Positions 33,441-44,575 of a stretch of DNA of 64,000 nucleotides are shown here, one piece after another. The position numbers and the translations under genes are program-made. Below the pieces are notes generated by a model. The model was given only the letters and a program-made list of their open reading frames with translations. It did no database searches and was not told where the DNA came from. The stretch's first letter is position 1. Every line of letters starts with the position of its first letter. The DNA is from Ichthyophis bannanicus (taxonomy: Eukaryota; Chordata; Amphibia; Gymnophiona; Ichthyophiidae). The DNA is taken from the NCBI GenBank assembly GCA_033557465.1, contig CM066043.1, positions 114,310,778-114,374,777 of the forward strand, read 5' to 3'.

Positions 33441-35140
33441 CGAAGGCTCATCCCCCTGTAATAGCACATTGGTAACAGCCATATCACACTAACCGGCATG
33501 CGGGGCACCTACTGACACCCTTTAAGCTGGTATTATGTGCATCCATGCTAACTGCAGCATTCATGGTTAGTGCACACACAAAACAGCCGCGCTAACTGTG
33601 ATGCGCTATCAACACCCACGTTCCAACCCTAACCTACCCAGTCCCTACTCAATCACCTGCTACCCAGATAGCATGGGAATTTTACTACGGGACCCCATAC
33701 TAACAGTGCAGTGCGCTTACCATGTGGCAAACCCCACGCTAACAGTTATCGCAGGTTAGTAACATGCTCCTGAATCTTTATTCCACTGACGAGGCCAGGG
33801 GCCCAGATTATTTTTTTACAAGGCCCATCTATGGTTCTTTCTCTTGCTCCATTAGAATCCCAAGTCCCTTCTCTCTTTTCTTTTCCCCATCCCTTGCCCC
33901 AGTTCTCTCTCCTCTGCTGCTTCCCCTCTTGCTGGCAATAAGAGAGCAGCAATACCGGTTTCTCCTCTTGAATACAGTTCCCAGTGTGGTATGAACCATG
34001 CAGTCTCTGCAGGACCTATGAGAATAGCACCGTTTCTAAGTGATTCAAATCACAATTGAAATCATGTGTTAGAGAAGACACATATGGAATGTCTCTGTCC
34101 TCTAACCAGCAGGATGCAAGGGTATAATCAAGTGAGGACTGAAAATAGTACTAGGGGAGAAGGGAAAGTAAGGATCAGGATCACATAGGGGATGGCCTAA
34201 GAAACAGGGATACTTAGGGGGATGATGACTGAAAACAGGGGATTGTGCTAAGGGAGGAAGGGGAGATCAAGGACTGTGAATCACACTGTACTGTAGTGAG
34301 AGAAAAAAGAGAAAGACCCCACCCAAGTGAACGGCTTTTCTTCTCCTAGGATGAGTGCACATCTCCTACATTTGGTGAGGGTTTTCCTGCTCTCATGTGG
34401 CAGATATAATCCAAATGTCAGAGACACTTTGCACATACAGGAGAATTGATAGGTATGTAATTTAAGTAAGGCCTTTCTTCCTAGGTGTTTATATATTGTA
34501 AATTTAGGTGTGTATTTCCAGCCAATTAGATGTCTTATGAGGATATACAATTCATATTTATTGGTGTTTTCACACCACGGGTGTTATTGCTTGATACCTT
34601 TCTTGGTGGAATCAAACATTAACATTTGCCTCCCTTAGGAGTCATTAATGCAGAAAAGATACAAAATCCAAGTGGAAGACACAAGACAAGTGAGTAGATG
34701 AGTAAAAACGTACCAGGGAAGTGGCGTTTTCCCGGTGTTTATCCACTAAACCCCTATTTAAATTTTTTTGCATCGGCGGTACTTTATCAGTGTTTATCAG
34801 TTCAAACCTAAATGAGAAACCCTAAAATGATCACCATTCTGTCTTAAGTTTTACTCTGATTACGTTCTATATATAATTTATATTAGTTCTCCTGTAAACC
34901 ACCTTGGCTTTAAGATTAGGCTACATATAAACCACCAAAATAAATAAACACATATCAGCCACCCTGACTATTGCATAGAGCCTCCCTAAATCTCAGGTCC
35001 CAGGCTGCACTTCTTTAAACCCTTAAACTCCTCTGTTAATGCAGGTGGAACAATCTGTATGAGGTGGAAGAAGTCTATGATTGAATGAACGCAGAGGAAA
35101 AGGTGATTCAGAGAGGGTTGGTTGTCCTACTGAGAGGCAG
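33441..35140. other. Anonymous DNA with MITE and L2-tail fragments
   Basis: No gene. 33500-33760 is built of short 'gctaactg' / 'cagttagc' inverted segments typical of the window's MITEs. 34850-34955 resembles an L2-type LINE end ('tgtaaaccaccttggcttta', 'aaaataaataaac'). The remainder holds nothing recognisable. Confidence 0.4.
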
Positions 35141-35203
35141 TTATAATTTATTTATTTAGACAGATTTGTATACCACCTTATCCTTCAATCAAAGTGGTCA
35201 CAT

Positions 35204-35302
35204 CACAATTGGAGGGTTACATTTAACATGAGGGTACTTAACAACATTTAGACAGCACAATTGGAGGGTTACATTTAACATGAGGGTACTTAACAACATT
35301 AT
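35204..35302. repeat. 52-bp tandem duplication in the L2 3' UTR
   Basis: 'cacaattggagggttacatt' to 'gtacttaacaacatt' occurs at 35204-35250 and again at 35256-35302, identical over about 46 bases. The duplication lies between the RT stop and the terminal tail of the L2 element. Confidence 0.95.
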
Positions 35303-35319
35303 ATAATGAACTCGTATGT

Positions 35320-36981
35320 CTAGTTGGGATGAGTGGGTATCGGGTTGGTGGAGGTAGTTGCATTACCATTTGGGTGGAGACTGTTGTCTGCCTGTTCATA
35401 GGCTTCTGTAAAGAGCAGGGTTTTAAGGGCCTTGCGGAAGTCTATGATGTCATTTAATGCCCTCAGGCTCTTTGGGAGGGCGTTCCAAAGTGTGGACGCC
35501 AGTAGTGAAGGAGCTCTTCTTGAAGTTGTTTGTTTAATCTTGTGATATCCTGCAGGTGTGCCGATCATGTTCTCATTATTGGTCCTTCTTGGTCTATTGC
35601 TGAAATCCCTTGTTATGATATCTTGGAGTGCATCTGCCGAGAGATGGTGAATGATTTTAAAGATGATCAGGACTGTTTTAAATTTTGCTCTGGCCATCAT
35701 TGGGAGCCAGTGCAGTTGCTGTAAGACGGGGGTGATGTGCTCAGTTCTTGGAGTGTCTGTAATGATGTGTGTGTTTTGCACCATTTGGCGTGGGTGTAAG
35801 GTCTGCTGAGGGAGGCCTTGATATAACGAGTTTCCGTAATCAAGCAGAGGTGTGATGAGTGCTTGGCACACTGTGCGGAAGTGGTCCTGGCGGAGTATTG
35901 GCTTGATCTTTCTGATGATCCTCAAACGTTGATAGGCCTTGTTTGTGGTTTTGGTGATGTGGGATTTCAGGTTCAGAGCTCTGTCCATTGTGATGCCCAG
36001 GTACTTAACTTCATCTTTGACTACTATGAGTTTGTCTAGAATACTGATGGTTTGTGGTAGAATGAAGGTGGGGTTCCTGGTGACAAACATTTCCTCAGTT
36101 TTATTGTAGTTGACCATCAGGTTATTGGCTTTGAGCCAGGCATTCATGTCTTCAAGGCATCTGGTTATTGTTGTGGTGTTAAGTGCTAGTAGGTTGATTG
36201 GAGCATATACCATGATGTCGTCAGCATAGATGTGATAGTGGAGTTTGTGGCATTTGATGATGTTGCATATGGGTTGGATGTAAATATTAAAGAGCATTGA
36301 TGACAGGGCTGAACCTTGTGGTATTCCCTGTGTGACGGGGAACTGCAGTGATTTCTTTTGGGCGCATTTGACTTGTTGCGTTTGATCTTCCAAGTAGGAA
36401 GTAAACCACTTCAGAGTATTCTTGCATACTCCTATCTGCTGCAGGCGTTGTAGTAACCTGGCGTGGGACACAGTGTCAAAATCTGCCGAGATGTTCATGA
36501 TCACTAGCAGGAATCTGTTCTTTATGTTATCCATGCCTCTTAGGAGATTGTCAAAGAGGGATATGAGTAGTGTTTCCACACCGTGCTTAGGTTTAAAGCC
36601 ATGCTGATGGATGTCCAGTGGGGCATTCATGTCAATGTGGTCCTGAAGTTACCTTTGCACTGTCTTTTCAACGATTTTCACCAGGAATGGTAGGCTGGAG
36701 ATGGGACGGTATGATTTTGGTTCAGAGGGGCTTAGGTTATTGCTTTTAAGTATCGGTCATATCATGGCACGCTTCAGGGATTGCGGCATGTATCCTTGTT
36801 GGAGTGAATCTTTGATGATTTTGTGAATGTGATGGGAGAGCTGGCCTCTTGTGGCTTTGAGCCAAGACACTGGGCATGGGTCTGACGGTGAGGTTGTTGT
36901 GTTCAGTCCATTTATTATGTCCTCTACTTGATGTGTCAATGGTATGCTGAAGTCCTCCCAGGTTTGATGCTGCTCTTTCAT
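35320..36981 (-). pseudogene. L2 reverse transcriptase, two stops in the N-terminal part
   Basis: A 436-codon open frame (36630-35320) contains 'DIHQHGFKPKHGVETLL', 'SADFDTVSH' (palm, first Asp), 'TQGIPQGSALSSMLFNIYIQP', 'YADDIMVYAP' (catalytic DD), 'VKYLGITMD', 'LLDYGNSLYQGLP', 'LHWLPMMARAKFK', and the typical final 'STLWNALPKSLRA' and 'FRKALKTLLF'. Upstream, 36981-36757 gives 'INGLNTTTSPSDPCPVSWLK' and ends at a stop before 'PILKSNNLSPSEPKSYRPIS', with another stop near 36650. Residues needed for polymerisation are kept. Confidence 0.92.
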
Positions 36982-37448
36982 TTCATAGTCATCTATCTGT
37001 GGTGTGATGGAGGATATCTGGATGGTGTTTTCAATTTCATGTAGTCCGCAAATTCCTGTGGGTCAGGATGGTGGGTGCAGTGCTGCATGGTGTCCTTAGT
37101 GAGCTTTTGTACAATGCTAAAGAGTTCTCTCGATCTGTTGACAGATTTCATGATTAGGTTGGTATGGTGCTGCTGTTTATGCTCATTTATCAGATTGTTA
37201 TATTCCAGTTGCTTGGCTCTGTATTGAGTCAGAGAGTTATGCGACTTGTTTCGTCTCCATTTTCTCTCCAGTCTTCGGAGAGTGCGCTTTGCATCTCTGA
37301 TATCACCTGAGTACCGGGGGGCGTTGGACCTCCTGCGTGCTTGTGGTTCTGTACTGGTAGGAGCTGATGCTGCATGAGATATTATGGAGTTCCATTTCTC
37401 TATGCTTAGGTCAAGGGTGTCGTATTCCCGCTGGAGTTGTGGAATGAT

Positions 37449-38426
37449 TTAGTTTATGAATGAGTCTTTGTTGAAGGTTCTAAAACGCCTAGGTATGCTC
37501 TCATCTTCCATGGGTTGGGTGGGGTTATTCAGGGTCAAGGTGAAGTCAATCACATGATGATCTGACCAAGGGACTGGCGTGATTGTTGGTGTTGTGGCCT
37601 TGCCCTGTTCCACCAAGTGCATTGGAATAAAGACCGTATCCGGAGTTGTACCATGCTGGTGCATTGGGGCGTTGATTGTCTGACAATATTTTAGTGACTC
37701 CATGGCTTTTAGGAATGCTGCGACTTCCTTGGTGGGTGTGGAGGTTAGGTTGTAGTCTCCTAGTACAATGAGGGGTTTGTGTTTTCTGCTGTGTGCATAT
37801 ATTGCTTCAAGTACCGTGGAGAGATGTTCAGTTGTGGCTCCAGGAGGCCTGTAGGTGAGGGAGACACTTAGGTACTTGTTAGCTATGGTGATTGTGTTGG
37901 ATTTGATTGTATTAGTGGTAGAGATTGTTTTAAATCTGTATTCATTTCTGGTCAGTATTAGCACACCTCCTCCTCTCTTTTGTGCTCTGATGCAATTGAA
38001 TGCTGAGTGGCCTGTTGGGGTTACTTGATTTAATATGACCTGGTCTGAGTCATCTAGCCAGGTCTCGGTGATGCAGATTATATTCAGTTTATTGTCGAGG
38101 ATGAGGTCGAGGATAGTATTCGGTTTGTTCCTGATTGATCTGGCATTTATTAAAGCACACCTAATGTTGGCCGTTATGATTGGGTTGGTGTGTACACTAG
38201 TTGTAAGATGAGTGGGCGTTGTATGTGTGGCATTGTGCGATTTGTGAACTGCAGGCTTAGTATGCTGGTGTTCTTTAGAGAGGGATGATCCTGGTGTCCA
38301 TACAGGTTGGGTGGTGTGTAGGTGGAGCAAGGGGATTTGCTCGTTGGGTCCAATGCCCTGTGTGCAGGGTGTGAAAGTGTGGAGGAGTGTAAGGTAGGCA
38401 ATGAGGTAGTGGGAGGTGGAGTGCAT
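37449..38426 (-). pseudogene. L2 APE-type endonuclease
   Basis: The 325-codon frame contains 'CALINARSIRNK' (first conserved Asn), 'ICITETWLDD' (Glu), 'GGGVLILTRNEY', 'LTYRPPG', 'LIVLGDYNL' (Asp-Asn block) and 'VPWSDHHVIDF' (Asp-His pair). This is the complete set of motifs of the endonuclease domain that nicks target DNA. The first ~90 residues, before 'IRCALINARS', are low-complexity and may be 5' UTR read-through. A stop at 37449 separates it from the linker and RT. Confidence 0.92.
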
Positions 38427-38539
38427 TTTTGCAATTTACTGACCTGGGATCGGCTTGAATTGTGGTTCAGTGGTGGTAGGTGTTGACCCTTCTCTTGTAG
38501 CTCTAAACTTGCCTGCTCTCTTTGTTCGGTCTCTCCTCC

Positions 38540-38740
38540 TCTCATGTAGCTCTAAACTAGTAATGGAGTCTACACGCTATGCAGTATGTTATTTTACAAG
38601 CAGTGAGGTAGTAACGGAGTTAATAGGCTATGCAGCATATGTTATCTTTACAGCAATGAGGTATTAGTGAGGTAGCAAAGAGTTAGTAGTGGAATCTGCA
38701 GGCTATGCAGCATATGTTATTTACAGCATATAATACAATC
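38540..38740. repeat. Irregular tandem repeat next to the L2 5' end
   Basis: 'ctatgcagtatgttatttta', 'ctatgcagcatatgttatct' and 'ctatgcagcatatgttattt' start at 38577, 38628 and 38703, each with a following 'caatgaggta'-like segment. Spacings of 51 and 75 bases suggest a tandem array with an internal deletion. Confidence 0.7.
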
Positions 38741-38770
38741 AATTCAAGGTTAAAAATGAAGTGGAGGATA

Positions 38771-39075
38771 TTCAATGTGATGAACATGGTTAGCAGACTT
38801 GCTAACCGTGTTTGCTAATCACGTTAATCATGGTCACCAGAATATTCAGCGGCAGTAGCATGGTTAGTGCATCTGAATATCCCTGGGTAGTGCTATCGTT
38901 TCACGCCCTGAACCTGGCATTCTGGGCGCAGAGCAGGGCAGTACCGTGGGTTAACCAGGCAGCTGCTATATTCGGTTACCCTAACCGGGTAAAGGTAGGA
39001 CAGCTGAATGACTGTTCTAACTTTAGCTGGTTTTGCAATCCGGCCAGCGGCTGAATATCACCGCTGACCGGACTG
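38771..39075. mobile_element. MITE-like foldback element
   Basis: The sequence is packed with 'ggttagcagacttgctaacc', 'accgtgggttaacc' and 'atattcagcggcag' against 'cagcggctgaatatcaccgc', that is, near-inverted repeats at the ends and inside. Similar 'atattcag' foldback DNA occurs at 42996-43455 and about 60700-60800. Ends and target duplication are uncertain. Confidence 0.5.
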
Positions 39076-39461
39076 CAGGATCACAATCTGGGCAAACTAG
39101 ATGTGCAATGTTGTGTCCCGGATACAGTCCTGACATTGACTATCTGGAGCAAAGTTAAAGAGGTGACGGCCACTGCTGCTGAAAATCCTTTCCAAAGACC
39201 GTTTCTTTGCTTTGAACCGAGACGAAGAAAGTACACCAGTGTGAAGCTGGACGTCATCAGCAAAGTAATGTGCACAAGGGAAGAAACCCTGACTTCAGAA
39301 ATGTGAAGCGTGCCTAGAGAAGTAATTGGTTCTTATTATGACTCATGAGAATAACAAATTTTATTGAAACAAAGCGTCTTTCACAGTAATATATTTATGA
39401 CTTACAAAGTGAATTTTTTCATCTTTTCAGGGCACAACGTAAGACCCAAGAAAAGCTCACG
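39076..39461 (+). promoter_or_regulatory. Upstream region and putative 5' UTR splice acceptor of the receptor gene
   Basis: A pyrimidine tract 'ttttttcatcttttcag' ends in AG at 39429-39430, 31 bases before the receptor ATG. This is a good candidate for the acceptor of an intron in the 5' UTR, a common arrangement for single-coding-exon GPCR genes. Exonic sequence further upstream (perhaps 39090-39263, followed by a GTAATG donor-like site) is only a guess. The start context, acgATGg, has A at -3 and G at +4. Confidence 0.5.
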
Positions 39462-40430
39462 ATGGCATGGAACCTGAGTTCTCTCTCTGCTGAGGTCCCC
39501 ATAGACTATAACTCAACAGACAAAAATGCCTCTGCAGCAGATACTCCAGGGAAACCTATGTGTTGGGGAATTTTGGTCTGCTGCTTGGCAGGATTTGTGG
39601 TGAATGCGATGGTGTTTTGGATCCTCTGCTTCCAGCTGAAGAGAAACTCTTTCACTGTTTACATCCTGAACCTGGCAATGGCAGATGCGGCTTTGCTCCT
39701 TGCCATGCTTGTCCAGTCTTTTTGTTTTGCTCTAATAGATGACTCAAGCATTATAGCCTACTATACAAGAGAAGCGGTAGAAGTGACTTTGCTTTTTGGA
39801 TACAACACTGGGCTGTACCTCCTGACTGCCATCAGCGTGGAGAGGTGTTTGTCAGTCCTTTTTCCATTTTGGTACCGATTGAAACGTCCAAAGCACCAAT
39901 CAAGCATAGTGTGCTTCCTCTTGTGGGTTCTTTCCATCTTGCTGACTGGCATGGAATATAATTTTTGTCTACAAGATACTAGAGATGATGAAGAGTGCTG
40001 GATAGTCAGTATCTTTATTTCTTGCCTGACCTTTCTGATTTTCACTCCACTCGTAGTTATATCCAGTGTGACTTTGGCCATTAAGATACAGAGAACTTCC
40101 TGGACATCTCCATCCTCCAAACTGTTCCTCACTATCTTGGTCACAGTCATTATGTTCTTTCTCTGTGCTATGCCCCTGCGGGTACTATACATCCTGTTCT
40201 ATATGTCGGACTCCATTGTGCTTGTGAAACTTTACCCCCCTGCTCTTTTCCTGTCCAGCATTAACAGTAGTGTCAACCCCCTTGTGTACTTCTTTGTGGG
40301 AAGCAGGGCAAAGAAGAGGTTCAAGGAGCCGCTCAGGGAGGTCCTAAAGAGGGTCTTTGATTGTGAGACAGAAAGAGAAGACACAGAGGAGACCACTGAT
40401 GACTCCGAGACAGTAGTGTCAAATTCATAG
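39462..40430 (+). CDS. Mas-related type G-protein coupled receptor, single coding exon
   Basis: The intact 322-residue protein is a class A seven-transmembrane receptor of the plasma membrane. TM1 is at about 33-56 (Asn48), TM2 65-88 (Asp75), TM3 108-130, TM4 148-165, TM5 182-205, TM6 221-245 (CAMP with Pro238) and TM7 256-280 (NPLVY, 272-276). The TM3 motif is E-R-C (127-129) rather than D-R-Y, and there is no Cys at the usual TM3 start, both traits of the Mas/MRGPR family. Three N-glycosylation sites (Asn4, Asn17, Asn22) lie in the N-terminus; the C-tail is acidic and Ser/Thr-rich. Family members couple to G proteins and sense peptides or small molecules; the ligand and exact subtype cannot be told here. 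It is the only clear host gene in the window. Confidence 0.93.
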   Translation: MAWNLSSLSAEVPIDYNSTDKNASAADTPGKPMCWGILVCCLAGFVVNAMVFWILCFQLKRNSFTVYILNLAMADAALLLAMLVQSFCFALIDDSSIIAYYTREAVEVTLLFGYNTGLYLLTAISVERCLSVLFPFWYRLKRPKHQSSIVCFLLWVLSILLTGMEYNFCLQDTRDDEECWIVSIFISCLTFLIFTPLVVISSVTLAIKIQRTSWTSPSSKLFLTILVTVIMFFLCAMPLRVLYILFYMSDSIVLVKLYPPALFLSSINSSVNPLVYFFVGSRAKKRFKEPLREVLKRVFDCETEREDTEETTDDSETVVSNS

Positions 40431-41500
40431 AGTTCATTAGAATCGGAGACTGTATTGGCTATGGACCAAATATATCAAACAATTCTAGCAATGTTGGGAG
40501 TAATTTCATAGCCAAGCATATGCATGAAAAGTAAATGTGTGGATTTGGCTTTTCAAAACAAAAATACATGCGCACTTCTGCATTCAAAATGACCCCAGGG
40601 GAACTGCACACACATGTACTCCTGCACCTTGGCACCCACTAATTTTCAGGGTCAATTTATGGCCACATGTGTGAATTTTCAAAAGTATGCATGGAAATAT
40701 GAACCCCTCCCCATCCCGCCCCGGGAATGCCTCCTCTCAGTCTGGGTAAATTTATGTATACAGGATATAGGTGTTTAACTTTACCTGCAGATCAGATGGG
40801 AAATTTTATAAAAGCACACAAACCACAGCGGAAGAAAAAGAAAGGGGAACATACACTAAATACAAAAAAAAAGAATAAAAGTAATGCACATTTAATAAAC
40901 AAATAAATTAATGGATGCATAGGTACAAAATAGAACTAGCTAGGGTAAAATACATTTATTACATCAAATATTCAAGAAAATTGGCAAAAAACATATAAAG
41001 GCACATTTTGGAAACAATGTCCAGGCACAATCGGGGAGATCCAAGTGAAAACTTGCCCAGAAAGGCTATGGGCGTCCAGGTTCGGGCACCATTTCAGAAA
41101 TGTGGACATCCCCGATATGGATGTCGTCAGGGAGTTTTACATAGACATCCCTGCAATGATATTCCAGACAGGAGATGTGTCCCAGTCTACAATTCTGCAA
41201 GTGGAGACATTCTGCAGTGCAACAAACTCAAAACAGGTGTTCCCAATTGCTATCAATTACCTTTACTATTGCGGACAGTACTGAGGATATCAGAGTACCT
41301 TCTCCTCAACACCCTCTGTTTGCATTAATGGCAAAATGAGCACTTTTTGGATACCTCTTTGTGACTTGGAGTAGGTATAGACTTACACATGGGCTTAGAC
41401 ATGCTAGCTTTTTCAGATGCCCAAACACAAATAGAGCTTCTAAATTTACCCTCATACACTTAGATGCATATGACAACATTGATCCTAGATATACCCTCCA
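40431..41500. other. Receptor 3' flank, no further gene
   Basis: An AATAAA hexamer at about 40874-40879 could end the receptor transcript. The remainder is anonymous; the frames at 41008-41328 have no recognisable features and a 'tgcactttgg'-type composition. Confidence 0.35.
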
Positions 41501-41725
41501 GGAATTGACCCAATTTAGTTAGAAAAGACCTACATGCATTATCTGACTTTTATCTATCCTTCCAATGTAAATAGATTATGTATATAGTTGACCCTGTTTT
41601 CCATGTTTATACTCCTGTTCGATGTAAACCTGACAGCTTGTTGTTATGGTCGTTAAGTTATAATGTAAACCGCACTGATGCTAAATAGCGCGGTATATAA
41701 GAAACTGTAATAAATAAATAAATAA
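41500..41725 (+). mobile_element. L2-type LINE 3' end
   Basis: The segment shares 'gttgaccctgttttccatg', 'gtaaaccgcactgatgc' and 'agcgcggtatataagaaa' with 6419-6725 and closes with an AATA microsatellite (41706-41726). Only the terminal 200 bases are present. Confidence 0.75.
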
Positions 41726-42017
41726 ATTGTCCATGAACCACTCAATTGTCCAACATGTTTCGGGAGCATGCCTGTATCGGGGGTTAGGTACATGGAAGCT
41801 GATATCAGTTAGGGAACCTGGGGATTAAAGGGAACAAATAAGAAGTGTGAAACAATTGATACGGCAATATAAAATAATCAAAAACAAAATTAAAAAACAA
41901 AAATTACTTTATATTACTCTATCAATTGTTTCATACTTTTTACCGGCGAGGTTGGTGGACAAATTTTCAAATAACCCATTTCCCTGCATAAAGGGCTTCT
42001 GGAAACTGTCCTCAGTG

Positions 42018-42253
42018 AGGGTAATTTTGTAACAGGGTGTCTAGGGCCAGTGAAGGCAAATATGTGTTTATGTTGTGTCTCTTTTCTAATGTCAACCTAT
42101 ATGCCTAAATACACCTGGAAAGAATAGCTTATGCGTGGCACTGCCCATTCTGCACCCTTGGGAATACCTTTGAGAATACCCCATCTAATTTCCTAGCGCC
42201 TCCTCCTATACATGCATGTTCTACACACTGAAGCTGCTTGCAAAATTACCCCC
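42018..42253. mobile_element. Short MITE with 'gggtaattttgtaa' ends
   Basis: Left 'agggtaattttgtaacaggg' and right 'gcaaaattaccccc' are inverted ends matching the MITE at 19742-20160. The interior of about 210 bp is non-coding. Confidence 0.6.
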
Positions 42254-42990
42254 GTTATGTATGTAGGAGTCAATCTCTCTGTGTCTCACCTCTTCCTTCA
42301 CATGCACACTTTCCTTGATTGTCCATCCTTTTCTAAAAGCAGCAGAATAATGGGCTTCTGACTAGACTGCTTTCCATGCCCAGCAGACATTTCAGACACT
42401 GTGACTGAAGCATGCAAGTCATCTAGGGAACCTGCAGAAATAAAAGGATCTGCTACAGAATCGGCTCCAGCAACATGTCGCTGCCAGATGGAATTCACCA
42501 GACGTCCAGTGTAACAGGAAGTGATTGCCAGCGAACGTACAGCCAAGAAGGGCAGTTTGTGACATTCCAGCCTATTGGCAGCAGATGCTCTATCCGGATG
42601 AGCCTCTGCCGGTTCCTCTAGATGCTTGTCCAAAAGGTAAATTGCCACTGCTTTACCTGCACTACTAGCCTGCTACAAAACTGCCGATCCAATATTTTGG
42701 CACAGTCTAGATAAGCGTAAGTTAATCCACCATTCAAGGAGGTGTTCCCGAAGATGGGGTCACAGAGGAGTTTGCACTTAACAGCCTATATCTGAAGAGT
42801 GAACGGATGCATGTAATTTTACTGAAGTCATTTGTGCACCCAACTAGCAGGTATAAAGGTCAGGGTATCATTTTCAATGCAGAGCTATATGCGTGCTTGC
42901 ACTTTGAAAATCCAGTAAAGTTAGAAAAGAGAAAAGAACGCAAGACTTTTTATGCTTTCCAACCCTATGGATGTTGGAAAGAGTTATACA
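42254..42990. other. Anonymous DNA
   Basis: No gene, RNA or bounded repeat recognised. The 116-codon minus-strand frame at 42298-42648 has no family features. Confidence 0.35.
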
Positions 42991-42995
42991 TATGG

Positions 42996-43455
42996 GGCCT
43001 GATGTTTAGCGGCAGCGGCAAGCACTATTAATGCACTTAGCCGTCGCCACTGAAGATATTCAATGCCGAGGCCATATCCGGTGACCGTCATTGAATATCT
43101 GGGGCACCGCAGAATCCGAAAGCTATCTGGGCAGTGGCGATATTCAGCTGCTGCCTGGTTAGCTTCTGCAAGTAAAGTTAGGCCAACATTTGCCATGCCT
43201 GACGTCATCCACGGGTTGCTAATCAGGCAACAACTCAATATCGCTGCTGCCTGATTAGCGATGGAAGCCACCTCCTCTCCGCCCCAGAATGCCCACAACA
43301 TACTCTGATGCTAACTGCATAGCACTGGGGCACGAAGCAGCAGCACCGAGGAGATCCAGCAGCACTAACCACGTCAGTAGCACTGAATAGCCCTCTAACC
43401 GGCATTTACATGGATTGCAAGTCTGCAAACTGTGTAAATGCCTTTGAATATCCCC
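42996..43455. mobile_element. MITE-like foldback element
   Basis: Segments such as 'gatattcaatgccgaggc' and 'cattgaatatctggggc' are inverted relatives, and 'ggcaacaactcaatatcgct' / 'cgatattcagctgctgcc' repeat within the stretch. Composition and motifs match the foldback at 38771-39075. Ends are uncertain. Confidence 0.5.
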
Positions 43456-43539
43456 GCCATGGAGGATAATTTTATAATAAGGGACCCAGAACACACCTAT
43501 GTTGAGCCTAGTATATAAAGAAAACCAGGTGTCCACTTT

Positions 43540-44575
43540 CCGAAAACATATAGAAACATGATGGCAGAAAAAGACCACATGACCTATCTAGTCTGCCCTC
43601 CATATCAACTACAATGGTCCCCCTTTTACCTTTAGAGGTCTTCTGTGTTTGTCCCATTCTTTCTTGAATTCTGATAGAGCCCGATTCTGACATGGATATC
43701 CCAGCCCTTTGTGCACCCAGTCGTAACCAGATGCACAGAGTTAGCTGGGATTCTGATCCCACTGCGAATCACGTCAAGACCTGTATGTGCAGGCCTTGAC
43801 CCTGATTCAGGTTGGCCTGCACGTACAGGCCTTGCCTGGATAGCTCAGTCAGACCTTTGAATGGAGTTGCAGTGCCATGGCGTCTGGTTGTCATGGTACC
43901 GCGGCTCCATTCCCCAACCACCAGACTGAAAACTGCATTCCCCACAGTCCGACTCCCGATCTGGCTTCCCAAGGCCAGGGTCGGGCTGCAAGAAGTCTTC
44001 TCTGTCCCCTCCCGCCGCTTTCCAGCCCCGGGCCTGCCGTCCTCCACCAACTCGGGGAACGTATTTGACCTCAGAGGTGGAATAAGTTACCCGTTCATGC
44101 TGCCAGCCCCAGATGTACAGGGACAACATTGGAATCGGCCCTGTATGTCCAGGGCTGATGACCGCCCACTGCCTGCCCTAATGCCACCCCCGATCCTCCC
44201 CTTTCCCCCCTTGTCTAACTTCCCCAAGCAACGAGCGGGGAAGTTAGTCAGAGTCTTCCATATGCTTCATAACGAAAACCACTAACCATTTTAGTAGCCA
44301 CCCTCTGCACCAACTCCAACCTGCTTATATCCTTTTGAAGGTGTGGTCTCTGGAATTGCACAGAATACTCCAAATGAGGTCACACCAGAGGCTTATACAG
44401 AGGCACTATCACCTCCTTTTTTCTGCTGGTCATTCCTCTCCATATAAACCCAAGCATCCTTCTGGCTTTCAAAGTCGCCTTTTCTACCTGTTTAGCTACT
44501 TTAAGATCATCAGACACAATTATGTCCAGGTCCCACTCTTTTTTTGTGGACAGAAATTCAGACAGGAGACCATTT
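43540..44575 (-). mobile_element. CR1-B LINE 3' part split by a MITE-like insert
   Basis: The 3' end of a minus-strand CR1-B with 'atagaaacatgatggcagaa' lies at about 43545-43675. Its coding part resumes at about 44236-44575, encoding 'LDIIVSDDLKVAKQVEKATL' and 'KARRMLGFIWRGMTSRKKEV'. Between them, 43676-44235 is a GC-rich insert containing 'ctgattcaggttggcctgca' style inverted segments and beginning 'gcccgattctgacatgg', related to 45677-45778. The residues in between are lost. Confidence 0.7.

Larger units (their letters stand above)
35145..38460 (-). mobile_element. L2-type LINE, nearly full ORF2, minus strand
   Basis: The element reads on the minus strand from an APE-type endonuclease (38426-37449) through a linker to the RT (about 36981-35320) and a 3' end with an A/T-rich 'ttatttattt' tail at 35145-35160. 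In-frame stops occur near 37449, 36991, 36755 and 36650, so it is inactive but quite well preserved. The 3' region contains a tandem duplication (35204-35302), and short repeats at 38576-38730 may mark its 5' UTR. Confidence 0.92.

Noticed and set aside
35320..36630. Host protein-coding gene of 436 codons
   Set aside because: The YADD motif, the block order and the downstream tail identify it as an L2 reverse transcriptase.
42298..42648. 116-codon minus-strand frame
   Set aside because: No recognisable motif, no splice or promoter context, and flanking DNA is MITE-rich; length is within chance.
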